DNA of 64,000 nt from an uncultured Acidobacteriota bacterium (lineage in GTDB: Bacteria; Acidobacteriota; Terriglobia; Terriglobales; Acidobacteriaceae): contig CAILAC010000002.1 in assembly GCA_903832055.1 (NCBI GenBank), positions 434,001 through 498,000 of the forward strand. Reading direction: 5' to 3'. Below are positions 1 through 9,269 of this stretch, in pieces. The stretch's first letter is position 1. Every line of letters starts with the position of its first letter. The notes below the pieces were generated by a model, which did not search any database, was not told the DNA's origin, and saw only the letters and a list, made by a program, of their open reading frames with translations. The position numbers and the translations under genes are program-made.

Positions 1-2395
1 CCGGGTGGCTTTCGCTTCGAGGGTTACTGGCTTCATTGACTCGAGAGCGAGCAGGTTGTCGGGCTCAGAGGTGCTGCCACGCCAGTAGAAATTCTCAGAA
101 ATGGGAGCCCCGGCGGAGTCTTTGAGCACCAGGCGGACGAAGTGGACCTGGGTGGAGAAGACTTTGCAGGCGGGGTCCCATCCATCGCAGAAGCCGCCAA
201 AAGGGTCAGCTTGGCCGAGATTGATGGCAGAGGTGGCGGGGCCAGTGACGTCGAAGTCGTGTTCAAAGCCCAGGGTACCGTCGAGGGCGTAGATGGATTC
301 GTGGACGGTCGCGCCTTTGAGGATTTCGGGGCGGTTGTTGATGACCTGGAGTTCGCCATTCGATTCGTTGAGCTGGACATGGACCATTTCGCCTGCCTTT
401 TTCACGGCGAAGAGTGAGGCGTTGGGCTCAAGGTCGTAGTGGTAGAGCTGCCAGACAAAACTGGGCTGGGCGGGGGCGCTCATCCAGGTAATGACGGCGG
501 TGGCGGGGTTGAAGAGCTTGGCGTTGCGCCCCTCATACATCGCCCGGTAGGCCTCGTAGTTGGCGAGCTGGCTCTTGCGGACGAAGTCGGCCATGTTGGC
601 GAGCTTGCCATAACGATTCGCCAGCGTGGTGGGGTAGGTGTCGCCGGCTGAGGCTCCGCGGGCGAGGTCATGCTCAGCCCAGTCGTCGTTGATCTGCTCC
701 CAATCCTTCTGGGGCATCATGCCCTGGAGGCTCTCGATGGTGGGGATGGAGGAGCTGCCGAGCTCGGTTTTGAAGGCTTCGGAGTAAGCGTAGTATTCGC
801 GGGGGGTGCGCCAGCGGTAGGGGCCGCCGGAGTTGACGCCGTGGCCGGAGGTGGAGCTGGGCTGGTAGAGGCGGGTCGGTTCGAGCTCTGCCATGAGGAT
901 GCGGAGCTGGTCGTCGATTTCCTTGGGCGGAAAGCCCTCGTTGCGGGCGCACCAGACGGCGATGGAGGGATGGTTGCGGTAGCGCAGAATCTTGTCGCGT
1001 ACATTGGCCATGTAGGTGGGCAGGTCGGTGGGGTTGGGGCCATCGGAGGGGTTGGGCTGGAAAAACTCGTCCCAGAGGAGGATGCCGTATTTGTCGGCGA
1101 GCTCGTAGAAATCTTCGCTGGTGGATTGACCGACCCAGTTGCGAATGAGGTTCATATTGGCGAGCTGATGGAGGCGAAATTCTGCATCGAGGCGCTCGCG
1201 GGAGAGGCGCTTGAGGCCTTCGTCGAGACCCCAGTCGCCGCCGCGGATGAAGATGCGGACGCCGTTGACGGAGATGGTGAGGTTTTCAGAGTCGGGGACG
1301 GTGTATTGAATCTTGCGGACGCCGACCTCGAGGGTCTGGCTGTCGGAGGTGGTGCTGCCGACTTCAAAGCTGAGCTTGAGGGGGTAGAGGTTTTGCGGGC
1401 CGTAGCCGTTGGGCCACCAGAGTTTGGGATTGAGGAGGTGGAGGGTGGGGAAGGCTTTGGGATCGAGGGTGATGGGGGTGGAGGCGTGGGGGGGGGAGGG
1501 TGACCTGCCGCTGGACGGAGATTTCGCCGAGTTTAGCTTTGAGGAGGCCGGTCTGGGGCTGGTCGGTGAGGTTCTGGAGTGTGGTGGAGATCGCGACGTC
1601 GGCGGAGTCGGTTTTGGGCAGCGGGAGATCGGTGGTCACGAGGGGGTCTTTGACGAGGACGGGGCCTGAAGTGGAGAGAAAGACCTTGGCCCAGATGCCG
1701 GAGTCGCGGTCGCGGATGCCAGGGAGCCAATCCCAGCCGATGGTGGAGAGGAAGGTGGGGCCGTCGATGGCGGTGATGCCGCCGTTGGTGACCATGCCGT
1801 CGGCGATGGTGTGTTCGTGAGGATCGCCGGGATGGGGCTGGGGGGTGATGAGGACGGCGATCTGGGCAGGTTTACCGGGGGTGACCTGCGAAGTGATGTC
1901 AAAGATGCCGCGCTTGAATGCTCCGCGCATGGTGCCGACTTGTGTGCCGTTGACCCAGACCTCGGCGGAGTAGTTGATGCCATCGAAGTTGAGCCAGGTG
2001 TGGCGGCCTTTAGACTCTGCGGGAACGATCGAGCTCGTGACGTACCAGTAAGAATTGCGGCTGAGGGAGTCGGGGATGCGGTTGGGGCGGTTGTTTTCGC
2101 CGTAGAGGGGCTCGGGGTAGACTCCGGCTTTGACCAGCGTGGTAAGCACGGTGCCGGGGACGACGGCCTGATACCAGCCGGCGGGTTTGAAGCCGGGGGT
2201 GGAGAGGGCTGCGCCGGATTCAGTGACCTTGGCGGCAAACTGCATTTGCCAGCCGCAGTCCAACACGATAACGGGACCGGAGCCATTGCCACAGCCGGAG
2301 GCAAGAGCGGACTGGGTCTGGGCTGAAGTGGCGGGAAGAGCGGCGAAGAGCAGGGAAAACAGAAGCGGCGTCAGCAGTTTCAAGCGCATTTGCAA
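1..2395 (-). pseudogene. GH2 exo-beta-D-glucosaminidase-like glycosidase, frameshifted, 3' end outside window
   Basis: Exported family GH2 enzyme, most like exo-beta-D-glucosaminidase or beta-mannosidase relatives that remove terminal sugars from chitosan- or mannan-type chains. The first about 300 residues start with a signal peptide (ATSAQ near residue 25) and continue through the N-terminal galactose-binding-like domain (WLNFDGINYSAEVWVNG). The reading frame then breaks at a run of nine G (positions 1488-1496, C on the coding strand). The next frame is open from there to base 1 and carries GH2 landmarks: WWPNGYGPQNLYP, the acid/base pair NE in WCARNEGF (Glu codon 937-939) and a likely nucleophile Glu in IPTIESL (733-735). 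Removing one base from the run restores one continuous protein, so this is either a single-base insertion mutation or a sequencing error. The C-terminus lies beyond the window. The GH2 assignment is firm; the substrate is inferred. Confidence 0.85.
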
Positions 2396-2483
2396 GGAAA
2401 GGGTTCCTCTCGTGGTGGCGGGATGCTACGACTAATCTTAACTGCCCGCACCCGGCATGTGCAGCTACGCACTCAGGTAGACG

Positions 2484-2519
2484 CACAAAGGCCCGAAGCG
2501 GATGCTCCGGGCCTTTGTG
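2484..2519 (-). terminator. Terminator hairpin after tsf
   Basis: Perfect 12-bp inverted repeat (CACAAAGGCCCG and CGGGCCTTTGTG) with a 12-nt loop, beginning about 20 nt after the tsf stop codon. The U-tract is weak, but the position between two genes and the stem strength fit an intrinsic terminator. Confidence 0.7.
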
Positions 2520-2540
2520 GATTGGTGCTGAAGAAAGCAA

Positions 2541-3200
2541 CTACTCGGCTGAGGTGCCTTCGACGAGCTTGGTGGTGGCGACGGTCCAGTTGGGGTCGCC
2601 GACCTTGAAGCGGGCGAAGCGGCGAACGGTGATGTTTTCACCGAGTTTGCCGACCTTTTGCGCGATCAGTTCCTTGATGGAGATGGACTGCTCCTTGATG
2701 AAGGGCTGCTCCAGGAGGCAGACTTCCTCGTAGAACTTGGCCATCTTGCCAACAACCATCTTTTCGGCGATCGCTTCCGGCTTGCCGCTGGCGATGGCCT
2801 GCGCCTTGTAAATTTCCTTCTCGCGGTCGAGATCTTCAGTGGTTACGTCTTCGGGACGCACGTAACGGGGGTCGCTAGCCGCGATGTGCATCGAGATGTC
2901 CTTGAGCAGGTTCTGGAAGTCATCGGTGCGGGCAACGAAGTCGCTCTCGCAGTTCACTTCAAGCAGGACGCCGATCTTGCCACCAGCATGGATGTACGTT
3001 CCGACCGCACCCTCGTTGGTGCTGCGTGAGGACTTCTTTGCCGCTGAGGCCATGCCCCGCTTGCGCAGAACCACAAAAGCGTCTTCGATATTGCCTTTGG
3101 ACTCCTGCAACGCCTTCAAACAATCGCCCATGGGCGCGCCAGACTTCTCGCGCAGTTCCTTGACCAGACCCGCACCAATCTTTTCTGTCACCGTCGTCAT
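2541..3200 (-). CDS. tsf: Translation elongation factor Ts
   Basis: EF-Ts, the nucleotide-exchange factor that regenerates EF-Tu-GTP in the cytoplasm. The N-terminal UBA-like domain is clear (LVKELREKSGAPMGDCLKAL), followed by the core motif NCESDFVAR about residue 80. At 219 residues it is the short form, lacking part of the second core subdomain of the 283-residue E. coli protein. The frame could begin at a GTG at 3206, but the ATG at 3200 is preceded by ACGGAG at about 5 nt and gives the usual start MTTVTEKI. It follows rpsB as in most bacteria, although a terminator-like hairpin separates them, so part of its expression may come from its own promoter or from read-through. Confidence 0.97.
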   Translation of the reverse strand: MTTVTEKIGAGLVKELREKSGAPMGDCLKALQESKGNIEDAFVVLRKRGMASAAKKSSRSTNEGAVGTYIHAGGKIGVLLEVNCESDFVARTDDFQNLLKDISMHIAASDPRYVRPEDVTTEDLDREKEIYKAQAIASGKPEAIAEKMVVGKMAKFYEEVCLLEQPFIKEQSISIKELIAQKVGKLGENITVRRFARFKVGDPNWTVATTKLVEGTSAE

Positions 3201-3270
3201 CTCCACTCCGTTCGTTTTGCTTCAATCCTGATTTGATTCAATCTTGCGCTGAAAGTTTCTGACACAAGAA

Positions 3271-3303
3271 AAGCGTGGCGCTGAGAACCGGGCGGCCACG
3301 CTT
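3271..3303 (-). terminator. Terminator hairpin between rpsB and tsf
   Basis: Stem AAGCGTGGC / GCCACGCTT with a 15-nt loop, followed on the minus strand by a CTTTTCTT tract. It sits just after the rpsB stop codon and would attenuate read-through into tsf. Confidence 0.7.
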
Positions 3304-3337
3304 CTTCTCATTGTGCGCCTTTGGGGGGCGCGGAAGA

Positions 3338-4222
3338 TTACAGGGCTGTTTCAGCCGCCTCAGGTTCTGCATCAAGGGCTGAAACGACGCCTGGGGCCTT
3401 GCGAATTCCGCCGCCCAAAGCCGCTTCCAGATCAATTACATCGCCGACTTCGCCAATCTCTTCGCCTTCGCCGGTCACTTCCATGGTGATCAGTTCGGCG
3501 GGAACTTCTTCGACTACCTCAGCGAACGCCTTTTCACCGACCAGGTTCACGCCCTCGATTGCCGAATCGGAAATCTTGGAGGTGAAGAGGCGGATGGCGC
3601 GCAGGGCGTCGTCGTTGCCAGGAATCACGTAGTCAACCACCGTTGGGTCGCAATTGGTATCAACGACTGCAACCACCGGGATGCCGAGCTTGCGGGCTTC
3701 CGATACGGCGATGGCTTCATTGTTGGAGTCAACGATGAAGAGTGCATCGGGCAACCGCTTCATGTTCTTGATGCCGGCTAGGTTGGCCTGCAGATGCTTG
3801 CGCTCGCGCTCAAGCTTGATGACTTCCTTTTTGGTGAGCAGCTCGTAACGACCATCGGTGGCCATTTCGTCGAGTTCCTGAAGGCGCTTCACCGACTTCT
3901 GCACGGTGACCCAGTTGGTGAGGAGGCCGCCCAGCCAGCGCTGGTTGATGTACGGCATTCCGGCGCGGGTTGCTTCTTCGGCAACCGCATCCTGGGCCTG
4001 ACGCTTGGTTCCGACGAAGAGCACCGTCTTGCCGCTGGCGCACAGGTCGGTCACATACTTGGACGCGTCCTTGAACATCTTGAGCGTCTTCTGCAGGTCG
4101 ATGATGTAGATGCCGTTGCGCTCGCCGAAGATGTATTCCTTCATCTTGGGGTTCCAGCGCTTGGTCTGATGCCCGAAGTGCACACCGGCTTCGAGCAGTT
4201 CCTTCATGGTAATGGTTGCCAA
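3338..4222 (-). CDS. rpsB: 30S ribosomal protein S2
   Basis: Ribosomal protein S2 of the small subunit. The N-terminus [20 protein letters not shown] aligns directly with E. coli S2 ([20 protein letters not shown]). The start codon is therefore TTG at 4222, supported by AAGGAG 5 nt upstream; the first ATG, at residue 6, would be about 20 nt from that site. The core ends around residue 235 ([16 protein letters not shown] and [10 protein letters not shown] motifs are present). A further 50-60 residues form an acidic, low-complexity C-terminal tail ([20 protein letters not shown]), giving 294 residues against 241 in E. coli. It lies between rpsI and tsf on the same strand. Confidence 0.97.
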   Translation of the reverse strand: MATITMKELLEAGVHFGHQTKRWNPKMKEYIFGERNGIYIIDLQKTLKMFKDASKYVTDLCASGKTVLFVGTKRQAQDAVAEEATRAGMPYINQRWLGGLLTNWVTVQKSVKRLQELDEMATDGRYELLTKKEVIKLERERKHLQANLAGIKNMKRLPDALFIVDSNNEAIAVSEARKLGIPVVAVVDTNCDPTVVDYVIPGNDDALRAIRLFTSKISDSAIEGVNLVGEKAFAEVVEEVPAELITMEVTGEGEEIGEVGDVIDLEAALGGGIRKAPGVVSALDAEPEAAETAL

Positions 4223-4317
4223 TGGAGCTCCTTATTGCGTTGCATCCGGGCTGGCGTTCGCCTTGTCCGGATTGAATCCTGCCTGAACGGATCAGGCTCG
4301 GAAGATTGAGAAACCAA

Positions 4318-4381
4318 GTGTGGAGTGTGAAGTGTGGAGTGTGAAAAACATCATCACACCTCGCACTCCACACTTCACACT
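4318..4381. repeat. Tandem 14-bp repeat inside an 18-bp perfect inverted repeat
   Basis: Two perfect tandem copies of GTGTGGAGTGTGAA (4318-4331 and 4332-4345). The same block forms an 18-bp perfect inverted repeat, AGTGTGAAGTGTGGAGTG (4324-4341) against CACTCCACACTTCACACT (4364-4381), with a 22-nt loop. It begins 5 nt after the rpsI stop codon, so it may act as the rpsI terminator or block 3' exonucleases, but its repeat structure suggests a dispersed element. Confidence 0.75.
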
Positions 4382-4386
4382 GAAAA

Positions 4387-4782
4387 CTATCTCTTCGAGA
4401 ACTGGAAGCGAGCGCGAGCGCCCTTCTGTCCGTACTTTTTGCGTTCCTTCTGGCGCGCATCGCGGGTCAGGAGGTCTTCAGACTTGAGCAGCTTGCGCAG
4501 TTCGGGGTTGAAAACCACGAGAGCGCGGGCTGAACCCATCTTGACGGCATCGGCCTGGGCCGAAACGCCACCGCCCTTGACCGTGGTGACCACGTCAAAG
4601 GAGGAAAGCAGTTCAGTAAGTACCAGCGAGCGCTTGCCAGCCACTCGCTGAGCAGGGGTCACGAAGTACTCTTCGTAGCCTTTGCCATTGACCTTGATCT
4701 CACCCGTTCCGGGGCGCAGGAAAACACGGGCGATCGCCGACTTGCGGCGGCCCGTTCCGTAGTATTGAACCAAATCTGCCAT
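4387..4782 (-). CDS. rpsI: 30S ribosomal protein S9
   Basis: Ribosomal protein S9, whose C-terminal tail reaches the P site of the 30S subunit. The 131-residue sequence has the family start (VQYYGTGRRKSAIARVFLRPG) and the invariant basic tail ending FSKR, so the gene is intact. It follows rplM by 68 nt on the same strand, the usual L13-S9 operon, and shares the strong promoter upstream of rplM. Confidence 0.98.
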   Translation of the reverse strand: MADLVQYYGTGRRKSAIARVFLRPGTGEIKVNGKGYEEYFVTPAQRVAGKRSLVLTELLSSFDVVTTVKGGGVSAQADAVKMGSARALVVFNPELRKLLKSEDLLTRDARQKERKKYGQKGARARFQFSKR

Positions 4783-4850
4783 GTGCTCTCTTCCGCGCCC
4801 TCTATGAGGGCTGCAACTGATTGCCGGAACAATCCCGGCGAAAACCTGGG

Positions 4851-5276
4851 TTATGCCAGAACTTCCGGCAACTGCGCTTCGTGAGGATGCTTGTCGCCCT
4901 TGTAGACCTTGAGCTTGGTGCCCATCTGGCGGCCCATCTTGGACTTGGGGAGCATGCCCCGGATTGCTTCTTCAATGATCTTTTCAGGACGGCGATTGAG
5001 AAGGCGCGTAAAAGACTCTTCGCGCAGACCGCCGGGGAAACCGGTGTAGCGGCGATAGAGCTTCTGCTGCGACTTGAGGCCGGTGAGCACGATCTTTTCT
5101 GCATTGATGACGATGACGTGATCGCCCATGTCAATGTAGGGGACGTACTTGGGGTTCAGCTTGCCGCTCAGTATGTCGGCAGCGTGGGTGGCCAGGCGGC
5201 CCAGGGTCTTGCCACTGGCGTCCACAACGAACCATTTGCGGTTGATTTCTTTCGCGCTCGGGATATAGGTCGACAT
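4851..5276 (-). CDS. rplM: 50S ribosomal protein L13
   Basis: Ribosomal protein L13 of the large subunit, 141 residues. Recognisable blocks are [17 protein letters not shown] near the N-terminus, [16 protein letters not shown], and [13 protein letters not shown] near the C-terminus. The open frame extends 28 codons further upstream, but the ATG at 5276 ([11 protein letters not shown]) is preceded by AGGAG at a normal distance and matches the usual protein length. First gene of the rplM-rpsI unit. A consensus sigma-70 promoter about 310 nt upstream implies a long untranslated leader, a possible site for autogenous control. Confidence 0.97.
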   Translation of the reverse strand: MSTYIPSAKEINRKWFVVDASGKTLGRLATHAADILSGKLNPKYVPYIDMGDHVIVINAEKIVLTGLKSQQKLYRRYTGFPGGLREESFTRLLNRRPEKIIEEAIRGMLPKSKMGRQMGTKLKVYKGDKHPHEAQLPEVLA

Positions 5277-5577
5277 CTCGCTCCTGCTTCTCACTTGGGC
5301 CAAAACATCTGGCAAAACTCGTTCGTACTGAGAAAAATCAGCACGATATGCCCACGCCAAACATGGCGGGGCTTAATCTGAAACCCACGGCTAAACAAAT
5401 CTGTTCGCGTGAGGCCCTACCGGGCTCTTGATCCTCGTGGATGTGGTCTGAATGCAGCCGACCAGAATCCGCGAGGTGGATGTGCTCTGCCTTGAACGCT
5501 TGCCTGCACTCGAATCCGGATGACGAACCACACAGATTTTTTGGAGCACAAGCACAGCAGACGCAACACCGCGCAAG
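5277..5577 (-). other. Long 5' leader of rplM-rpsI
   Basis: About 300 nt between the predicted transcription start and the L13 start codon. No convincing reading frame is present. The stretch holds short GC-rich complementary segments (for example GAGCCC / GGGCCTC near 5411-5427) that could fold. L13 and S9 operons in other bacteria are autoregulated through leader RNA, so a control element is plausible but not shown here. Confidence 0.4.
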
Positions 5578-5583
5578 GACTTC

Positions 5584-5612
5584 AGAATACCCGAAAATGG
5601 GTGTGGAGTCAA
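5584..5612 (-). promoter_or_regulatory. Sigma-70 promoter for rplM-rpsI
   Basis: On the minus strand TTGACT (5607-5612), a 17-nt spacer, then TATTCT (5584-5589): a near-consensus housekeeping promoter. It lies in the gap between the P450 gene and rplM and points at rplM. Confidence 0.75.
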
Positions 5613-5712
5613 CGAAACTGAGGAACGACGTTGAAACCATTCAATGCGTGCTTCTGACAGGCAAACGTGCGGCCGGATCAATGACGTCGCTGCGAATTGG
5701 AAGTCGTGGAAT

Positions 5713-7164
5713 TCAGGTGATGGCGCGGCGCTGAACCCTTAGCCGCACCGGCCCGTGAGGCCGTAGTGAAATCGAGGGCGCAATGGGGATCGGCCCTTTA
5801 TCGCCAGCGAGCGGCAAAAGCTGCCAGTGCTGGGCGATGGTCGCGAGGGCGAGAACGCCCTCCATCCAGGCGAGGCCTTCGCCGATACATTGGCGATTCC
5901 CTGCTCCGAAAGGGAAATAGGCACCGCGGGGGCGGACGGCTTTGGCGGCGGTGGTGAATCGCTCCGGGTCAAAGCGGTCAGGGTCTGGCCACCAGCGCGG
6001 ATCGCGATGGACAGCGTACTGCGGGGCAACGAGGATGGTTCCCTGGGCGATGGAGATGCCTCGATATTCGTAAGCTTCTGCGGCGGTGCGGGCGGTGACC
6101 CAGACGGGTGGGTAGAGGCGGAGGGCTTCGGCGAAGACTCTCTCGGCCAGGGGCAGGCGCGCGTAATCCTCTGCAGTGGCAGGGCGGTCGCCCAGGACGT
6201 CACGCGATTCGGCGGCAAGCTGCTCTTGAATTTCCGGGTGGTCGGCGAGCAGACGCAGGGCAAAGCTGAGGGCGTTGGCAGTGGTTTCGTGGCCGGCGAG
6301 CAGAACGGTAAGGCACTCGTCGCGGACCTGCTGGTCGGTCATCGTTGTGGCGGGTGCTGCGGATGGGGCCTCTTCGTCTACGGCGGCGAGGAGCATGCTG
6401 AGCAGGTCGCCGCGGTCGGTCGAGTCAGCGCGGCGCTCGCGAATCATGCGGTAGATGAGCTCATCGAGACCGGCGCGCCCGTCGCGAATGCGGCGCATGG
6501 CGGGCAGAGGCAGCCGGACGATGAGGTCGGGAAAAGGAAGAAAGGCGAGCGGCATGAAGCCCATGAAGGCTTCAACGGCGGCGGCAATTTTACCGACTTC
6601 CTGCTCAACATTGGTATCAAAGAGCGTTTTGCCGACGATCCGAAGGGCGAGCAGGAGCATTTCTGCGTGGACGTCAACGACAGAGCCGTCAGCCCAGCCC
6701 TGGGTCATTTGCCGGGTGAAGTGGGTGATGACCTGGCCGTAGGCAGCGATCCGCTGGCGGTGGAAGGCGGGCGCGGCCATGCGGCGCTGGCGCATGTGCA
6801 GGGGTTCTTCGCTTGTGAGCAGGCCCTCGCCCAGCACCATTTTTGAGCGCTGCATGACCATGTTGCGGTGATGGTGGGGCGCGTCGCGGACGAGCATTTC
6901 CTGCACCAGCACGGGGTGGTTGAACTGCAGGACGCGGACGCCGAGGGTTTCAAAGTAGACGAGGTCGCCGAACTGGCGGGCGTTTGACTCAAGAAAGCTG
7001 GCTGCGTTTTGGCGGAATACGTCACCGCGCAGCAGTCTAGGCCAGAAAGCGGGGCCGACTGGCTGGCGGGTGCCAGGCTTGAAGCGAATCTCGGGGGTGG
7101 CGCCGGGGTTTGTCAACGGCCTGATGATAGCGTGTTCCGACGCTGAAATCTGCGGAGATGCCAT
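5713..7164 (-). CDS. Cytochrome P450
   Basis: Soluble bacterial cytochrome P450 of 483 residues, a haem-thiolate monooxygenase. All family signatures are present in order: I-helix oxygen-activation motif AGHETT (about residue 295), ExxR as EALR (about 350), the PERF block, and the haem-binding loop FPFGAGNRQCIG with the axial Cys near residue 430. No membrane anchor or fused reductase is visible, so it must use external redox partners, none of which are nearby. The sugar-porter gene ends 42 nt upstream on the same strand, so the two are probably co-transcribed. The start ATG at 7164 lies in the arm of a 10-bp hairpin and has no normal Shine-Dalgarno sequence. The substrate cannot be told from sequence. 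Confidence 0.93.
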   Translation of the reverse strand: MASPQISASEHAIIRPLTNPGATPEIRFKPGTRQPVGPAFWPRLLRGDVFRQNAASFLESNARQFGDLVYFETLGVRVLQFNHPVLVQEMLVRDAPHHHRNMVMQRSKMVLGEGLLTSEEPLHMRQRRMAAPAFHRQRIAAYGQVITHFTRQMTQGWADGSVVDVHAEMLLLALRIVGKTLFDTNVEQEVGKIAAAVEAFMGFMPLAFLPFPDLIVRLPLPAMRRIRDGRAGLDELIYRMIRERRADSTDRGDLLSMLLAAVDEEAPSAAPATTMTDQQVRDECLTVLLAGHETTANALSFALRLLADHPEIQEQLAAESRDVLGDRPATAEDYARLPLAERVFAEALRLYPPVWVTARTAAEAYEYRGISIAQGTILVAPQYAVHRDPRWWPDPDRFDPERFTTAAKAVRPRGAYFPFGAGNRQCIGEGLAWMEGVLALATIAQHWQLLPLAGDKGPIPIAPSISLRPHGPVRLRVQRRAIT

Positions 7165-7187
7165 GGAATCTCAAGGAGAGATTCCAT
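7163..7187 (-). promoter_or_regulatory. Hairpin or operator covering the P450 start codon
   Basis: Perfect 10-bp inverted repeat ATGGAATCTC / GAGATTCCAT with a 5-nt loop. The start codon of the P450 gene forms part of one arm. In mRNA it would hide the initiation site; as DNA it could be an operator. Confidence 0.6.
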
Positions 7188-7206
7188 CGCATGCAAAAGC
7201 GGGAAC

Positions 7207-8535
7207 CTATTCGCGCACGAGTTTGCGCTGGAGGGCTTCGAGGGTCTGGCCCTTGGTTTCGGGGTACATGAGCAACACCACGATGAACTGGACAATCGTC
7301 ATCACGGCAAAGAATACAAAGGGAGCGCCACCCGACTTAGCCGCGAGGATGGGGAAGACAAGCGCGATGGCTGCGTTCATGATCCAGTGAGAACTGTTGC
7401 CGACGCTCTGGCCCTTGTTGCGGACAACGTTGGGGAAGACTTCGCCGATGTAGACCCAGATGACGGCTCCCTGCGAGACGGCAAAGAAGGCGATGTAGAC
7501 AACCAGCAGCCAAAGCAGCGCGGCTTGATGAGATTGCGTCAGAAAGACATACGCCACGCCGCTGAGGCAGGCGGCACAGCCGGCAGCGCCGATGAGCAGC
7601 AGGGTTTTGCGGCCGAGCCGGTCAATCAACGTCATGCCAATAAGCGTGAAGACAAGATTTGTGGCGCCAATGGCGATGGCCTGCAGATCGCCGGAGAGCT
7701 GCGTGAATCCAGCCGACGCGAAGATGTTGTTGAGGTAGTAGAGGATGGCGTTGATGCCGGCGAGCTGATTGAATGCGCCGATGGTGATGGCGAGGAAGAG
7801 TGGATAGCGGTACTTCCACTGGAAGACGGGCTCATTGGCGACAGCGTGGCTCTCTTTGAGGGCTTGCTGAATGTCGGCGAGTTCGGCTTCGGGGTCAGGG
7901 TCGCCCATGAGTTTGAGCACTTCCATGGCCTCGTCGATGCGGGCTTTTGAGACGGACCAGCGCGGGCTGCGGGGAATGCCGAAGAGCAGGATGAGGAACA
8001 GGACGGCGGGCACGGCGGCAATGCCGAGTTGCACGCGCCATTCAGCATCACCCAAATGGAAGAGGCGGACGGCGAAGTTCGAAGCGTAGGCGAGAAGGAT
8101 GCCGATGACGACGTTGATCTGAAACGTACCGACCATGCGACCGCGCCATTTGGCGGGTGCGAGTTCGGTGATGTAGACCGGCCCGAGAACGGAAGAAGCG
8201 CCGATGCCGAGGCCGCCGAGGAAGCGGAAGGCGAGCAGGGAGGGCCAGTTCCACGCCAGGGCACAGCCGAGGGCTGAGATCACATAAAAGATAGCCGTAA
8301 TGCGCAGAATCTCGCGGCCACCGAACTTTTGCCCCAGGGAGCCCGCAAACATTGAGCCGACAACTGTACCGGCTACCGCGATGAAGACGGTGAATCCCTG
8401 CGTACGGTCGCTCAGGTGATAGAGCTTGGTGAGGGCATCGATTGCGCCCGCGATGACTGCTGTGTCAAAGCCAAAGAGGAGTCCGCCCAAGGCACCGCTG
8501 ATGGTTGCCTTCATCAAATAGAAATTCGGTCGCAT
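7207..8535 (-). CDS. MFS sugar porter family transporter
   Basis: Major facilitator of the sugar porter family (XylE/GalP/AraE type), a proton-coupled monosaccharide importer in the inner membrane. Family signatures seen are GGLLFGFDTAVIAGA in the first helix, KWRGRM in the 4-5 loop, DRLGRKTLLLIG between the halves, and PETKGQTLE at the C-terminal end. Hydropathy fits 12 membrane segments over 442 residues. The frame can be read from a GTG at 8589, but the ATG at 8535 (MRPNFYLMKATISG) has GGAG 6 nt upstream and puts the first helix at the usual distance. It precedes the P450 gene by 42 nt and is divergent from the DUF481 gene. The sugar is unknown; the surrounding glycosidases suggest pentose or hexose uptake. 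Confidence 0.94.
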   Translation of the reverse strand: MRPNFYLMKATISGALGGLLFGFDTAVIAGAIDALTKLYHLSDRTQGFTVFIAVAGTVVGSMFAGSLGQKFGGREILRITAIFYVISALGCALAWNWPSLLAFRFLGGLGIGASSVLGPVYITELAPAKWRGRMVGTFQINVVIGILLAYASNFAVRLFHLGDAEWRVQLGIAAVPAVLFLILLFGIPRSPRWSVSKARIDEAMEVLKLMGDPDPEAELADIQQALKESHAVANEPVFQWKYRYPLFLAITIGAFNQLAGINAILYYLNNIFASAGFTQLSGDLQAIAIGATNLVFTLIGMTLIDRLGRKTLLLIGAAGCAACLSGVAYVFLTQSHQAALLWLLVVYIAFFAVSQGAVIWVYIGEVFPNVVRNKGQSVGNSSHWIMNAAIALVFPILAAKSGGAPFVFFAVMTIVQFIVVLLMYPETKGQTLEALQRKLVRE

Positions 8536-9269
8536 CCATTTCTCCGCTGGTTCTCTGCTTATTTCTTCGCATGGCTCTCCGCCAGCCACGTCTCCGCCGG
8601 TTCACGACCCGGTTGCAGGAACATCGGCCATCATACATGGAAATGCCGTGTTTCAAGCCGTTGAATCGAGAGGCAGCAGAGCGACGGCACGAACCGAAGG
8701 TGCAAGCCTGTTTACGAGGATGCAGGTTTCGGAAATGCCGGGGAGATTACCTTTGTTCACCCCCAAAAAGGGGGGGGTGGGGGTATTTTGCGCAAAATGA
8801 ACGCCAACGTCCTTACTATGAATGACTTATGAGGTGGTTACCAGGTGTATTTTGTGCGTTTATTGTCACTCTTTGTGCTGCGCGTCGAGTCTGGTTACGC
8901 GAGGAAACTGTGCATGCAGGGGACGCCAACGGCAAACTTTTCCCTACTTTACGCCACGTGCAATTGATTGTACGCAAACGCTCAAAGTATGGAAACGCAC
9001 AAAACAGCGTGGCATTGGCTGAAGCTGGAGCTCTTGTTATCAAGCATTTGCAGCCCGGATGATGCCGCGCACTTTTCAAAAGACCCAGACGACAATCTTC
9101 ATGGGGAACACCTTGAGCCACGCCAGCAAAACCAGGTATGCCCCAAAGGAAATCAGCATTCAGTGAAACCCGCTGGGGTAAAATAGCCTGAGACTCATCG
9201 TCGCTCATGTGGGCCCGTAGTTTGGGAGTCCGGACGCGAATGGCGCGGGGTCTTGAAAGGAACTCTCCC
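8536..9269. other. Divergent intergenic region, no gene supported
   Basis: 734 bp between the divergently transcribed sugar porter and DUF481 genes. Short frames on both strands look like chance. It contains a C5-A5-G8-T-G5 tract (about 8760-8783), a 14-bp palindrome (8785-8798), and a TAAAAT hexamer (9179-9184) that could be the -10 box for the downstream plus-strand gene, without a convincing -35. Base composition is less GC-rich than in the flanking genes. Confidence 0.5.
8785..8798. promoter_or_regulatory. 14-bp perfect palindrome
   Basis: ATTTTGCGCAAAAT is a perfect palindrome directly after a G-rich tract, about 250 bp upstream of the sugar porter start. It has the look of a dimeric regulator site, but no regulator can be assigned. 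Confidence 0.35.

Noticed and set aside
670-1503. 277-codon plus-strand frame
   Set aside because: Antisense to the GH2 gene; low-complexity Gly/Val/Ala composition.
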